Shown here piece after piece: positions 1 to 11,909 of a stretch of 64,000 nucleotides of DNA; position 1 is the stretch's first letter; every line of letters starts with the position of its first letter. Origin of the DNA: Mesostigma viride. Lineage: Eukaryota > Streptophyta > Mesostigmatophyceae > Mesostigmatales > Mesostigmataceae. Made by a program: the position numbers and the translations under genes. The stretch lies in contig RPFO01000156.1 in assembly GCA_009746045.1 (NCBI GenBank), positions 1,102,653 to 1,166,652 on the forward strand. The letters are read 5' to 3'. The notes below the pieces were generated by a model that was not told where the DNA came from, searched no databases, and worked only from the letters and a program-made list of their open reading frames with translations.

Positions 1-2900
1 ATTGTTCTGCTCTCCATGGAGCTGTCCATGACACATTGGATGTGGATGTCTTCCATCAGATTCAGGCCATGGAGGATGAGGGGGGGACAGTCATGGATCA
101 ACTTCCTGATGTGACTGCATTTGATTTTGACTAGAACATCATGGGTGACCCTGCTGATGACAGCTAAGGGAGCCCCACAGATGGCTGACCACCACCCCAG
201 TTTGCCCTGAACAGTGGCACACATGTGTAAGGGGAGGCAGGTGTGATGCAGCAGATCTAGACAATCTTGAATATATTCTGCAGGAGGAGAGAGAGAGCAG
301 ACCCATTGATCTGGCTGCCTGTGCAGCTGCAACATGATGCCACAGAACTGGATGGGGGTTGTGCTCAATTCCACCTGTTTGCCAATCTCATATGATTCCT
401 GGACCTGCTGAATAAAGGTTTCCACCTCAGCTCTAGGCCCACAAATGAGTTGGTCATCTCCATGCCACACAAAGAACAGCAGTCCAGAGGGGGTGGGTAC
501 AACAAAAAAGCATGGGTCCAGGTCATCATACGTGGCCTTGAGCTTTTTGAATACTTCCTCTGCTGAGTCTCTGAAAATTTTTGGGGCACTGACAAGCCCT
601 TCCACCCCAATGTTGATGATAAGGTGGGGCTCATCAATATAAGGTTTCCACACAGCTGGGGTGTCTACCACGTACACCTTCCCTTTCCACACAGATTCAG
701 CCTTTTCTGGGTCCCCCCTGAGGAAGGCCCTTTTAATATCAGTGGCTTTGCAGACATAGTCTTGGCCTGCATTGAGGTTGTGGAGGAATAGGGAGAGCAT
801 GATCCTGAGTGAGGTTTGTTGCAGCCCAGGTGTGTATGTTTCCCCTTTTGGCAGTGTGGATGTCCCCTTTAATTCTGTGACACATGGTCTGGCATGGAAG
901 ATTGGGGAGCCCACTTTTTGTGGTTTTTGTTTGAGAACAAATTTTAATCTGAGCTTTTTGGCTCCCTCTGGCACGTCCCATGAAGGGGTGACAGGCGGTT
1001 TGTATTGAGGGTTTTTGGGGTTGGGCAGGACCCATTCCTGCCTGGCTTGGTGGACAATGGCCATCAGCCACTTGGTAAACCCTTTTTGTGTTTTGCATTC
1101 TTGTATGACGTGGGAGATTTGGTGGGGTGAGTGCATGGCTATGTCCCACTTACCCAGCCCAAAGGCTGAGGGATGGAGGAACTGGCTGTGCACTAACTTG
1201 TCCAGATCAGGGATCTCCCCTGGTGCATACTGAGTGTTGACTGCCTTGATGACAGCATCCATACCAGGGACAATACTGGAGAGAGGGATTTTAAAGTGGT
1301 CCAGAGGAACTGCACCCACCCCTGTGACACTGAGCTCATTAGCTGAGATAAGCACCCCAGGATAGGATACAAAAGGTTCCCCCAACAAGGTGTTACCAGA
1401 GTACCCCTCCACCACCTGGAAGGGTGTCTGAATACCAAGTATAGGGAGCATCACTTGTCCCACTACATCCAGTGAGCTTTGGCCTGAGAAATCCTGCACC
1501 CGTGCCCAAAATGAAGGTGCAATCTCAAGACCAGGGATGGCTTGTGCACTGATCACACTGACCTGTGCCTGAGTGTCTATTGCCAGGGTCCAGGGGTCCT
1601 GACTAGTGCACACAGCTGAGACTTTTGCCAACCCTGCGGCCACAGCAGCTTGTTGCTTATGTGACCTGTGTAATGCTTGCAAGGCGACTGCCAATTTGAC
1701 CTCAGAGCGGGAGGTTGGCAGACAATTTGTGCCTTGGGGCTGAGCTAATGCTTCCAACCCAGCTACCTCGTGCCTGGTTAAGCAATCCCCAGGTTGTGAA
1801 GTGGGCCTGGCTTCACTGAGGGTGGAAGGGTTCACAGAGGGTGCTGTGGTGCTGTCAACAGCAGTAATTGGTGGCTCAGAGCTACTGCTGGGCATGCTGG
1901 AGTTGCCAGATAGAAGTAGTGAGTCCATGCTTAAAGACTCTTCCCCAGGCACGTCTGCCATGGGAGAATAATACTTCTTAATTCTATGACAGCTCACCCT
2001 GTGACGCTTCCCATTGATATTGTGCTTGACCTCCACGGTCTTGCTGTTTTTGGTAAATCCACGGATGGTAACTGGACCTAGCCAAGTTCCAACCTTACCA
2101 AAGCTGTTTTCCTTGTAATAGAGAACTTGATCACCTTTTTGGAATACTGGCCTGGAATGGGTTTTATCTTTTTCTGCCAGTTTTGCTGAGGTTTGTGCAC
2201 GTGCAGTGTTGTACAGTGCTATCACCTCTGGGGGATATACACCTGCCTGCAGGCCTGCTGGGATTACTTCACCCCACGTGGCATGCAAGACAGGTCTCAT
2301 GTTTAGGGTTGTGCACATTTCATGACACCAGAGTGCCCTGTCACAATAGACCCCTGAAGTAGCATCCTTGGAAGGATTTTTGGCTAGTAGGGTTTTGACA
2401 GATCTGATGGTTCTTTCAATGACCCCCTGACCCTCATGATCTTCCAGCCCAGCAATCTCTATTGCTTCACACCCTTCCAGGTCAGTCAGACAAGAAAATT
2501 GTTGATCAAGCAAAATTCTGTCAACTGGGTAGAATCTGGGTAAAGCAATCATGAGTGCAACACGTAGCTGCCCTGCAGACATGCCAGGTAGGGGTTCCAT
2601 TACTGTGAACCTGGACCATGAGTCTTTTAGGATCAGGTAGGGTTGGACATCTTTGTTGATGTGCATCACATCCCCCACTATCATGCCCCTATTGGTGGAA
2701 GGAGTTGCAGTATGCCATTTTTGAGGTTTGGGGCTATTGAACTGACATTCTTGACAGTGTTGTCTAGCCAGTTTTACTGCATTCCTGAGTTGTTTTCCCA
2801 TGCTACTACCCCCCAGCCGTCTGGCCAGTTCCTCAGCCACTGTTTCATGACCCATGGCTAGGTGCAGCTGATGAGCAAGCTCCTTGATATCTATGGAGTT
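1..2900 (-). mobile_element. Pol region of element I: integrase, protease, RT, RNase H start
   Basis: Approximate parts on the minus strand: an HHCC zinc-binding motif and integrase core at 2880-2400, the integrase C-terminal domain at about 2230-1960, a retropepsin-like protease at about 1640-1340 (motif IDTQAQVSVI, then a LLGEPF flap-side motif), reverse transcriptase from about 1180 to 300 (AFLRGD and HGDD boxes) and an RNase H start (MDSSMES) near the left edge. The protease sits after the integrase instead of before it, as in element II. The region is a decayed fossil with several breaks. Confidence 0.75.
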
Positions 2901-3051
2901 GTCAACAGTAGGGGTTAGTGCTTTTATGTAAGGTTCCAGAACAGGGTGTTGGGAGGACAGTAAGGTTGCTGCCTCAAAATCAATTATGCCCTGGTTGCCA
3001 TCCCCAATGGTAATGAGATCATCATCCTCAGAGTACATAAGGTGAGTGAAC

Positions 3052-3357
3052 TCACATTGATTTGGGTAGCGAGGCCTGTTGCAACGGCTGCCTGGAGGCC
3101 CCAGGGGATGACGTGCGTGCCAGCAGCCCGGGCAGAGATCCACGTTGGCCAGGGAGTCGTTGTTGGGGCAGTTGTGCCGTGCGTGCCCTCGTTGGAAGCA
3201 CCTCAGGCACCTTATGGACCCCCAGGGTTGCCAGGTTGGTTGTTGTTGTTGTTGTTGTTGTTTCCCTGCTGGGACCGGTTCTGGCCCTGCTGGGACCTGT
3301 TGTTGTTGTTGTTTTGGCCCTGTTGGGACCTGTTGTTATTGTTGCCCTGCTGGGACC

Positions 3358-3388
<31 letters not shown>

Positions 3389-5839
3389 GGGGTTGCCATG
3401 CAGGGGCACACGGTGCCACGTGTTGCCACGCCCCTGAGAGCCACTGCCCCCTTGGTGGGAGGACTTGTGGGTCTTGGGTGCCCCCCCTGGCTGGCCTGCC
3501 CCTTGCGTTTGTGGCCTTGGACACCCTGGACCTTGGGGTCCTGGGCCTGGTTGTTGCCAGTACCCAGGGGGTCCACTGCCTCCTCGATATAGAGCATGGC
3601 AGCTCTGAAGTTGTCCCAGAGGGACTTGAGGCCTGTAAGCAGGGTAGCCAGGACAGAAGGTTGCAAATTAGCTTTTGTTAGCCAGGTGTGGATGAGATAC
3701 CTTGGTTGGAGCTTGAGAAGCTCAAGGTCTTTCTCAATCATTACCCTGTATGTTTTTGCATCCCCAGAGAGGTTATTCTTGTTCACCTTATATGCAGCAA
3801 GCCAGTTGAAACGTTCTACTGCTTCCATGTGGTTATTGGTAAGCACTAGCTGTTTCAGATCAGTGATAAAGGTAGGCCACTGTTCAATGGCTGCTTCAGG
3901 TGTCAGGGTACGTTCCTGATAGGTTTGAATCAATGCTCTGATTGCAGGAGATGATTGATGGAATGTGGAGGAGGCCCTGAGAGCCTTAAACTGATGTCTA
4001 AGGTTAAGACCTTCCATCCCATACTCCAAAGCAAAAACAAATTGCTTAGCTTGTTCAACAGTGTGACCCTCAGGCAAGCCAGCAATATTGATTTTGGATT
4101 CCTTTTTATGAGGGTTAAACACACCTGTGAGAGGGGGGTTGGCCCTCAAGAAGCGTCGGTTGCTTGTTGCAGGCGGGTGGGGTCCAGGTTGATGGTCCCC
4201 CGCTCATACCGCGACATCAGGGCGCGCAGGCCCTCGACAGTTTGCAGCTGGTTAGCTGTTAACTGCTGATCTTGCAACGAGGCCAGCTGGGCCTGGAGAA
4301 TGGCGAGCTGTTCCAGGACATCCCCGCTCCTTGGGGGGGCCTCAGCAGGCCTGTTGGGTGCCTGTGGCACCTCTGCACCTCCCCCCAGGGCCTCCTGGGG
4401 TCCTGGCCACCCCCCCTGGTTTGGGAGGGGGCCCCAACCCACAGGGCGAACCTGGGGTGGTGGGGGAGGGGGAGGGGGGGTCATGGTGGCCCTGGGGGAG
4501 CCCGGGGGTGTCCGGGTAACCCCACTGGGTCCAGCCCCATCGGTGGAGGGGCGGGCAGGGGTGTCTGCCTCTGCTCTCCTCCTGGCCTCCTCCCGCATGA
4601 GACGCTTCATCTCCTTGCGTACCTCATGCTCCCGGAGGGCTGCCTGAAAGGCAGCCTCATCCTCGGGTATGTCAGGGAGTGGTTCTCCCATGATCATAGC
4701 AGGCCGGACTGGACAGTCCGCCTCTTTGCCCTTCCTCGCCCCAGGGCCAGCAGTCCCTCCTTGTACTGCAGGGGTTGGGGGGGAGAGGGTTTCTTGCTGG
4801 TGGTTTCCAGCGGGGGGGCTTCTTCAGCTACCACCCCATGTTTGGCCAAGATGGCCTCCGTGACCCTGGCTTGGGTGATGGAGGACATGGTTTTAAAGTG
4901 TGCTGACCGAGCAAGCTCGGCCAGGTCTTGACTGTCCGCATAGTCCATGGGATAGTCAGCATTTTTTAAGAGGTCACGTAACCGCTGGGTGGCCTCGCGG
5001 TACGCGTCCGCCATCGCCTGGTGGGTAGCCAGGCGACGGGCGGCTTCCTCTTCATATTCTTGCCGCTTAGCGGCGAGCCGAAAAGCCGCCTCTCGGCGGA
5101 CCTCTCGGTCCCGCTGCCGCGCTCGGCGTTCTTCATTTGCCACCAGCGCGGCCTGCTCGACCGCCAGGAGCGCTGGGGTAAGATTGATCTCAGTCTCCCC
5201 ATCGGGGAGACTGGCAGTGTCGGATACCTCATCGTCGGACATTGGTTGTCCGGCGATGGGTTCCACAGGTTTTCGCACCACCCGTGCGAGTTTAATACTC
5301 TCCATGTCCTTCTTCTTGCGAAGAAGGGACGCAGAGGGTCGCCCAAACGTTAGCTCAATGTGGTTATGTCCCTGGGCGAAAGGGACATTAAGGTTTGATG
5401 TGGCGGGACGAAAGGTAATCGTCCCGTCCGGTGCCACCGAGGCCGTCTGACGGGGCATACGCTCCCGAAGAGATGGCAACGTGGGGCCGGACTGTGGAGC
5501 CTCAGTGGGGTTTACCACCGAGGTCTCCGCAGCCATGGCCGCGCCAGCCGTGGTTGCGGCTGGGGCGGCCGCCGGAGTCGAGGGTAAGCCGGTCTCCCCG
5601 GGGGGAGCCGTCTCGGCCTCCGGCCTCGCAGGGGAGGGGGGTAGGTCGGTCGGCTTTGCAGCCGCCGTCCCCTCGTCCTGGCAACCATTGTGAGTCTTTT
5701 TGTTCTTTTTCTTTTTCTTGGAAATGGCCGCATCGCCAGCCGGCTTCTTGTTGTTGTCTCTGGGCATCCGCCGATCCTGCCCATCATCATCCTCGTTGTA
5801 GGTAAGCTTCTTAGCGACATTCTTGTTCGTGATAGCCAT
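3052..5839 (-). mobile_element. Gag region of element I
   Basis: Open minus-strand reading covers almost the whole interval. The first part is charged and lysine-rich (KKKKKNKK near its start), then alanine/glutamate-rich with a predicted coiled-coil stretch (EEAARRLATHQAMADAYREA). A proline-rich linker follows (about 4400-4560), then a helical capsid-like part (3500-4140). The last part is asparagine/glutamine-rich and is coded by GTT repeats. A CX2CX4HX4C zinc knuckle (CLRCFQRGHARHNC) lies near 3160-3210. Gag would package the element RNA. This is a fossil copy; the coding is divided among several segments. Confidence 0.65.
3237..3394. repeat. (GTT)n-rich low-complexity tract
   Basis: Several runs of GTT, separated by CCCTGCTGGGACC-like units, lie inside the gag region. 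On the minus strand they code for asparagine or glutamine runs, depending on frame. The alternating run/unit structure suggests expansion by slippage inside a coding region. Confidence 0.85.
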
Positions 5840-5857
5840 GGTAGCAAATAAAATTCA

Positions 5858-6329
5858 AGTTAGAATGCGGTGGGATATATTGCTTGAGAACACTGAAGCT
5901 GTGAGCAATGAATTGCTTGGTTCATTAGAAAATAGGTTTACCCTTTATCAACGTTCCTCTCACTGGCTGCGCCGCCAGTGACCGTTGGGTGCAGACCGTT
6001 GGCCCGTGGCCACACGATGACAGGTAGCCGTCTAGTCACTGCATCGTGCGATCACAAATCAATGCACGCTGCAGTACGGTCCCTATCTAGGATACTCTAG
6101 TACCGTCCAATGACAGGACACTACGTATACTGGGTACTGACATCTGTCACGTACCTCAGTACCCAAAGTACCTATCTAGGGAAACGTATGCGACTCGACT
6201 AGCATCCCTATCTGCATAGCCCACGTGGTATTTATATTCACATACCAACGTGGGTTTACAAGGCTTATTCATACGTTGTATTCACAATGCCTTTGAGACT
6301 TAGTCTACAGCAAAGCATGGAGACTAACT
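5858..6329 (-). repeat. Probable 5' LTR of element I
   Basis: The interval is bounded by AGTTAG on the left and CTAACT on the right (plus strand), the same ends that bound the two proven LTRs of element II. It lies directly upstream of the gag start. A TATA-like box (ATATAAATA on the minus strand, about 6228-6236) is in the expected U3 part. The partner LTR is outside the window, so the boundaries rest only on these end motifs. Confidence 0.5.
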
Positions 6330-6828
6330 GCTGGCTCCGCAGCTCCTTCTCGCCTGGCCACCTGAACTCCGCACGCACCCGGTCGACTAATGCTGTGATC
6401 ACAGTCTGTATTCCGACCAGATCGTGCAGCTCTTGCTCAATGTCGTCGGCGCTCCGGTGTGCCGGAACGACGATGGTCCGGACGTGTTGCAAAATGCGCT
6501 CCCAATCCTCGACCTGGTCGTCGACGAATTGCGCAAAGTTGCGATCAACGGGTGGCCGATCTGCAAGCAATAAGGATAAATCTCGAACCACACGACGCAA
6601 TTCAGGTGATATAGAACCACCAGAAGACTGCCGAGGAAACCGGAAATCCTGCTGCCGTGGTTCTTCCTGCACCACTCGACACCCGACGAGTTTCACCACG
6701 TTGTCAACGCTGCACGCAGCACACAGCAACTTAACCCTCCTGGTCGTTCCGTCGAGACTGCTTGTAATTTGAGTTAACTTGTAATTTGAGTCAACGCAAT
6801 GTATAAGGATATGGTTGCAATGCAGCAA
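6330..6828 (-). pseudogene. Unrecognised minus-strand coding remnant
   Basis: An open reading frame continues to the border of the copia LTR, where its reading runs into LTR sequence. This suggests that the LTR element inserted into an older coding segment. The product is unrecognised. It contains an acidic, amphipathic stretch (VDDQVEDWERILQHVRTI and DDIEQELHDLVGIQ) that could form helices or a coiled coil. A possible splice acceptor (ACAAGCAG) lies near 6757. It may belong with the reading frame at 7331-8336 on the same strand, as part of a host gene or of another mobile element; I cannot tell which. Confidence 0.35.
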
Positions 6829-6929
6829 TGTGTGAATGTGGTTGGAACGGAGCTTTGTTAAAATTGGATAATGTTACAGCACTCAGACACTTGAGGCTTA
6901 GACACGAGTTTGCCAAGTCAAGGCAACAC

Positions 6930-7060
6930 ACGTGAGGCGGGCTCGCAAGAGATCTGACCAATTGGCACTGGCCTATTCTTTATATACTTGTGCACTGTGC
7001 TTTGCTAGGCCTGAGCAGCCTCGTAGGGCCTGCTCAGTATTAACACCCCCGGTACAGTAT
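6930..7060 (-). promoter_or_regulatory. Possible minus-strand promoter or LTR-like remnant
   Basis: On the minus strand this contains a TATA-like box (TATATAAAG, about 6973-6985). Just upstream is an 11-bp direct repeat, TGTTAATACTG (about 7032-7042 and 7053-7063). TGTTAATAC is a common way for copia LTRs to begin, so this may be a solo LTR fragment. It may equally be the promoter of the adjacent coding remnant. Confidence 0.3.
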
Positions 7061-7330
7061 TAACAACCTGTACAGCGTCCAGATCCTATACAGTAGGTCT
7101 GCCATACAGGCACAGTGACCACAGAGTACAGTCCACAGTGATTATTGCGTCTGCACCCAATAGTCCAGGACTAAGCGTGCGGTACCAACAGACCACAGGT
7201 TAATTAAGGTTCCTATTTCCTGCGTACGACGTATTAATCCAATACCGTCATAGGTTCAGCACCTAATTCCTGTCAGCCCAGGAATGACTGTCGACCCCAT
7301 ACATGCCGTCGGCACATACTCACGCACGAC

Positions 7331-8336
7331 TTAGAAGAACAGCCGGCTCGAGCTCGCGCGCGACCGGGAAGTCGGAACACCATAACTTTCTTGATACTTG
7401 TCGGAATGAACTCGTTCCGGTGCCGCTGGAATCGTAGAGATATGCCGAATCAGGAACACGCCAATGCGCCTGGCGTTAAATGCATCGCCAGCAAGGCCAG
7501 CAGGGGCTGGCCGGGCGGCGATGTCCTTCACCGCCTGGGCAGCGATGCCTGCGGTGTTTTGCAAGCATTCGATGGCTATGGCATTGTCTTGCAGGCGCTT
7601 GTCGATGGCGAGGAGCTGGGCGGTGAGGGCGTCGGTGGTGGTGGAGGTGGAGGCGAGGAGCTTGGAGGTGGCGGTGGTGGTGGAGGAGAGGAGGGGAAGC
7701 TCGGCAGCCAACGTGCCGCCCATGGCCGCCACATCTGCGGCAAGGGGTGTCACGTGCTGCACGAGGGCCTTGTTGATGATGGAGCAGATTTTGGAGGTGG
7801 AAGTGGGAGCCCAGATCTCGGCGACAGAGCGCCCGAGGAGGAAGCAAAGGGCGAGGAGCTGAAGGCGGGGGGGGGTGGACAGATCCGGCGAGTAATCACC
7901 GCGGGCAGGCGGAATGAGGCGACCTTGGACGTAAAGGTGCTTGCACAGGGCAAGAAGCGAGGTGCGCGACCCGTAGAACACGGCGCTCATAAACTGGGTG
8001 GGAGCTGCGTGGCAGTGTGTCCACCATGTGGCTGAGGTGACGTCAAAGTCGATTTCTTTCCAGCTCGGCTCGGCAGGGGGCGGATTGATCCTCAGGGCGG
8101 CTTCGTTTAGGCTGAGGCGATGCTGAGGGCGAGGCAAGCCTGGGAGGGGGCTGGGCCACCACCAGTGCACGACTAGTGTCGCCGCTGCCTTCCGGGCCGG
8201 AGGGCGAAGTTGCAGCCGGGGCTGCAGACGTATTTTCAGGGCTGAGCGCAGTCGCCAGGCTGCGTTGCGTAGAGGACTGACCCAATGGAGATGCCTCCGC
8301 CACATTGGCGACTCCACCCCGTGGATCCAACTTCAC
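7331..8336 (-). CDS. Unrecognised protein, minus strand, possibly interrupted
   Basis: Two overlapping minus-strand frames (8336-8043 and 8317-7331) look like one coding region with a frame change or short intron near 8050-8110. The N-terminal part is rich in alanine, proline and serine, with a basic patch (PKRSRPED). The middle (WKEIDFDVTSATWWTHCH, then a hydrophobic helix-rich segment around LQLLALCFLLGRSVAEIW) looks folded. The C-terminal part has Ser/Thr/Ala-rich heptad-like repeats (TSTTTDALTAQLLAIDKRLQ) that suggest a coiled coil. I do not recognise the family. It could be a host gene exon or an open reading frame of a mobile element. Confidence 0.4.
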
Positions 8337-9439
8337 GCGGCCTACCTATCGCGCTCCTCAGCCGGCCATCCCGCTGTAGCTTTCACAACGCGCTATTTAC
8401 CCTCGGCATCCTTTCTCACATGCAATATCACGTCCTCAATTCGCAGCAAGGCGCGACTCCTCCACCGACGGTCCGCCGCGGGTTGTGCAGTCACAGGAAA
8501 AGTCTAATTGGTGAATGTCGGCAGTGCCTCCCAAGCACACAGCCTACCCAAAATCCAGCCACATTCCCACTCCCGGCGGCCCGACGCGAATGTGCGCCTG
8601 GACCCCGTGCCGCATGCTGCTCGGCTACTCCATCGCATCCTCGGACCTGCCGCCACCGGCCCCTCCGCCACGCCGGCTAACATCGGCAGTCAACTGAAGG
8701 TCTCCGCCTATATGTACCGGCTCCCGCCCTGCAGTGTAGTGCCACCATACTTCCACGAACCCTTGCTGCACCAGCCGACTGTGTACAACCCCAAACACTG
8801 AAGTTAAGTGGACGGCAGCGCTAGCTAGTAGGAACCCCCGATGTTGAGACGAGTCCAGTTGTGACGAGTCCACTAGTTGAGACGAGTCTAGTTCAGGTGA
8901 CGAGTCCAATTGAATTGGCGTCCCATCTTGCTCATCATGCTATAGTAGTGTTGGCCGTAGTAGTTGTTTTTTTTTTTGTTTGATGCATCATGCTGTGAGT
9001 GGTGGACGGATGCGGTAGGGTCCCTGTTTCCAATGTTCACGCTTACTACGGGATGTTGCTGCGGATGCGGCGGCCGATGCTGATGATGCTGTCGTTGATG
9101 CTAGTGCGGTCACCGCTATCCGCTATCCGCGGTAACGCCGGACGTTACCGCTATCCATCAGTATGCTGTTGCTCATGATTCCGCGCCATATCATTATACG
9201 CACGTAGTCTTTCGTAGTCATCTACTAACTATCAAAGAGACAACCAGCGCAGGCCAGAAATCTGGAGAAGATCATCGATTTTTTTTTGGGGGGGGGGGGT
9301 TCGGGGCTCAAGACCCTCCCCCCCGGAAAACGGGGGGGCGGGGGGTGGTATACCCTAGCTCCGGGAGGGTCGCGTTAGAACTTCGTTTCTCGTTTCTCAC
9401 TCGTTTCTCGGATGGAACGCGGTAAGAGCTTACTGACTA
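8337..9439. other. Non-coding stretch with small repeats
   Basis: No supported gene. 8840-8915 has four spaced copies of GACGAGTC. 9276-9350 has a T tract, a G10 run and further C and G runs that could form a G-quadruplex. Confidence 0.5.
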
Positions 9440-10062
9440 CCGTAGTGGTCAAAATCACTTTGCGTCTAATTGTTTGCGAATTGACCTCGCAAACTGCTAT
9501 TAATGGGCTTGATTTTGGGTCGCAAAGTTCAAATGTTACCGCGCCGCGCCTGCGCCGCGCCGCACAGCCCCAAGCCCAGCGAACGGCCTTTCGCGCCACA
9601 ATTTTTCGCGCCTTTTGTTACTGTCACTGCGAAAGCCAAAGGCTTGTGCAGAATGCACGGTGTCTTGGCAGAACTGAAGAGCGGGGCGTCGAAGGCAGAA
9701 GAGCCGCGGGGCGTCAGGCAGGCCAGCAGGCAGTCAAGCCAGGTATCCTACACCATTATCCTAAGGGCAAATTAATGCTCGGCAGCGAGACAACCGCTAT
9801 TATTGGTAGTATTATAATCAGTGCTACCCAATTGATCAATCAATGAATGGCACTCCGCTCAGGTGGGTACTTGGGTTACATGAGTGGAGAGGGGGCAAAG
9901 GGATATGAAGTTGGTGAGACCCAAGCCAAGCCACTGACCACTAACAAGCCGATGGGCTCGCAAACCTAAACCTTTGCCTGCATTTTTGGTCGCAAACTAT
10001 AAATTCCACCCAGTTTTGGGGTCGCAAAGTAATTAGACGCAAAGTGATTTTGACCACTACGG
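9440..10062. mobile_element. TA-type MITE with 32-bp perfect TIRs
   Basis: Positions 9440-9471 and 10031-10062 are perfect 32-bp inverted repeats, beginning CCGTAGTGGTCAAAATCACT. Each end is flanked by TA (9438-9439 and 10063-10064), as expected for a Tc1/mariner-type target duplication. Subterminal TTTGCGA/TCGCAAA motifs recur at both ends and could be transposase sites. There is no transposase coding capacity in its 623 bp, so it is non-autonomous. The perfect repeats imply that it is fairly young. Confidence 0.85.
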
Positions 10063-10296
10063 TAATAAGAGCTGTTAAGGGGATGTGGCGCGGCGAATAT
10101 TTTCTGCGCCAAAAAATTCGCAGTTCCGTCCGTACGGTCCAAAATCAGGACGACAATGTCGGCCTCAGAACAACCAATTAGTTTGGCTGCCTTTGTCCAG
10201 TGGAACAGTAGTCCTGTGCCCAAATGTTGGACAATGCCTGGACAATGTTATCGCCTCATCCCCTCCCCCACCCCTCCTCGCCCAAGTGACCCAACC

Positions 10297-10964
10297 TAGG
10301 GTTGTACCGAATAGCGTTTTGGCTTGCCGAATCGGATACTCGGACCAGGGGGGTGCCCCGAACCCGATGCCGAATATATTTGGAGCCTCCCGATACCGAT
10401 ACCGAATATGTTCGGAGCTGAAGGGCCCTTCCCGAATGGAACACCGAATAGTTCTCCGAACTATTCGGACGCCGATCGAATAATGACGACAGTAGCTACT
10501 ATAACGTATTAGGTAGACAACTTGTATCATTTATATTAATGAGACTATATTAAGACAATATTAATTATTTGTATCAATTACCTATATATTGAGATACACT
10601 TCGTGTTTAATACTTTAGACGAGCACAGTTGCCTTCCCTGCATAGTGCATTCAGCTTTTGGGCGTTGGCCTAATTCTGAGTCGGCGGAGGCATGACCGCG
10701 CCAGCTGGGAGTGGAGGCTGGAGGCTGCGCCGCCCGCTAGTAGGGGTACTACTATTCGATATTCGGAACTACGAATATATTCGTCGAATAGTAGGGTGTC
10801 CCGATTTCGATACCGAACATATTCGGAAGTAGAGCTTGCCTCCCGATACCGATACCGAATATGTTCAGACGGACAGACCGTTCGCCGTATACTGAACATA
10901 TTCGGTGTTCGGTTCGGTATTCGGGGGATATTCGGTATTCGGAACACTATTCGGTACAACCCTA
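10297..10964. mobile_element. hAT-type MITE with 8-bp target duplication
   Basis: The ends are inverted repeats starting TAGGGTTGTACCGAATAG. They are flanked by perfect 8-bp direct repeats ACCCAACC (10289-10296 and 10965-10972). An 8-bp duplication and a YAGGG start are hAT hallmarks. The inside is packed with CCGAATA/TATTCGG words and CCGATACCGATACC units, giving many small hairpins. No transposase is encoded (668 bp), so it depends on a partner element. Confidence 0.88.
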
Positions 10965-10972
10965 ACCCAACC

Positions 10973-11909
10973 CAAAGCGCCGTCGAGTAACGAATCACAG
11001 CAAAATCTCAACGGTAAGAGCATGGAGCCGAGCTCCCCGCCAAATTGTGCATGCCAATTGCCACGTGAGTTCACACGGGTGTCAGCCCTGGTCAGTCTAC
11101 AATATCCCTACTTGTCCCTACTTGTAAGACCATCGGGCATCCTGTGGCGGATCTCGGACCATGTACGTTTTGTTGTTCTATTGCCCGCAATGCTTTCATC
11201 TGATACGGACGCGTGTCCAATAGCTGACCGTACCCCAAAGGCTGACCTCAACTTCCAGAATTTTGGCGTGGGAATGAAATCATGATTGACTGACACACTA
11301 CGGACACACTATTTCGCGGAAATGGGTATATTATTATTCAACTATTATTCTGACACACGTATTGGGCTATTGGCTGACGGCATTTTGGCGGGCTAGTGCC
11401 ATCTGACGCAGTGCGACTGACTCAGATGACAACGTGAAGACATACAAAGCGAGCAGTTTCGAACCAAAAGTTTCACTATATACGGTCATTGTAAAGATGT
11501 GACGACATAAAGTCAATTTATATTCTCTCAGAAACGTTTCACGAACAGTATATTCGTAATAAAATTTGATCGCACCGATCAAAGCTGGGCGACACCCCCC
11601 CATGGCGGCCAAGCGTTCCCGAAACAGAATCCAGCCACGTGCATTCCATGCAGAATATCCACGGTAGCATTGCATTATTGATGCGTAACCGCGAGAGCAG
11701 CGGCAAAACATGTGTAAGTGTAAACTACTAAGCACTTCGTGAGCAGGTGATTCACCATCTTACGGGCAAAGACTTTCCGCGTTGTATTGGTAAGGTTTAC
11801 CCTGCTAACAGTTCACGCAGTCGCAATTGCTACTGCATTCTCGTTCCCGTCTTGCACGGTACCCGCCACTTCATACTGTTGTTCTACGATAAGCCCATCG
11901 CCCTTCACG
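10973..11909. other. Upstream region of the globin gene
   Basis: I see no supported gene here. Open frames on either strand are short and lack family features. The frame of globin exon 1 stays open upstream to about 11787 but has no ATG there. The region presumably holds the globin promoter and 5' UTR; no clear TATA box was found. Confidence 0.4.

Larger units (their letters stand above)
1..6329 (-). mobile_element. Copia-like LTR retrotransposon I (fossil, cut by window edge)
   Basis: Reading on the minus strand from the right, I see a probable 5' LTR, a gag region, an integrase, an aspartic protease, a reverse transcriptase and the start of RNase H. The window edge then cuts the element, so the 3' LTR is not visible. 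The protein-level resemblance to the element at 41547-50030 is clear throughout pol, and both share the same unusual domain order. The pol part is badly decayed, with probably ten or so breaks, so this is an old copy. Family placement in Ty1/copia rests on RNase H following RT at the end of pol and on the copia-type RT context. It is inference that the pair forms its own lineage. Confidence 0.85.

Noticed and set aside
3042-3681. Plus-strand frames of Val/Leu or Cys runs over the GTT repeats
   Set aside because: Antisense shadows of the gag low-complexity tract on the minus strand.
11367-11735. 122-codon minus-strand frame upstream of the globin
   Set aside because: No family features, repeats or splice context, and its composition is like the surrounding spacer.
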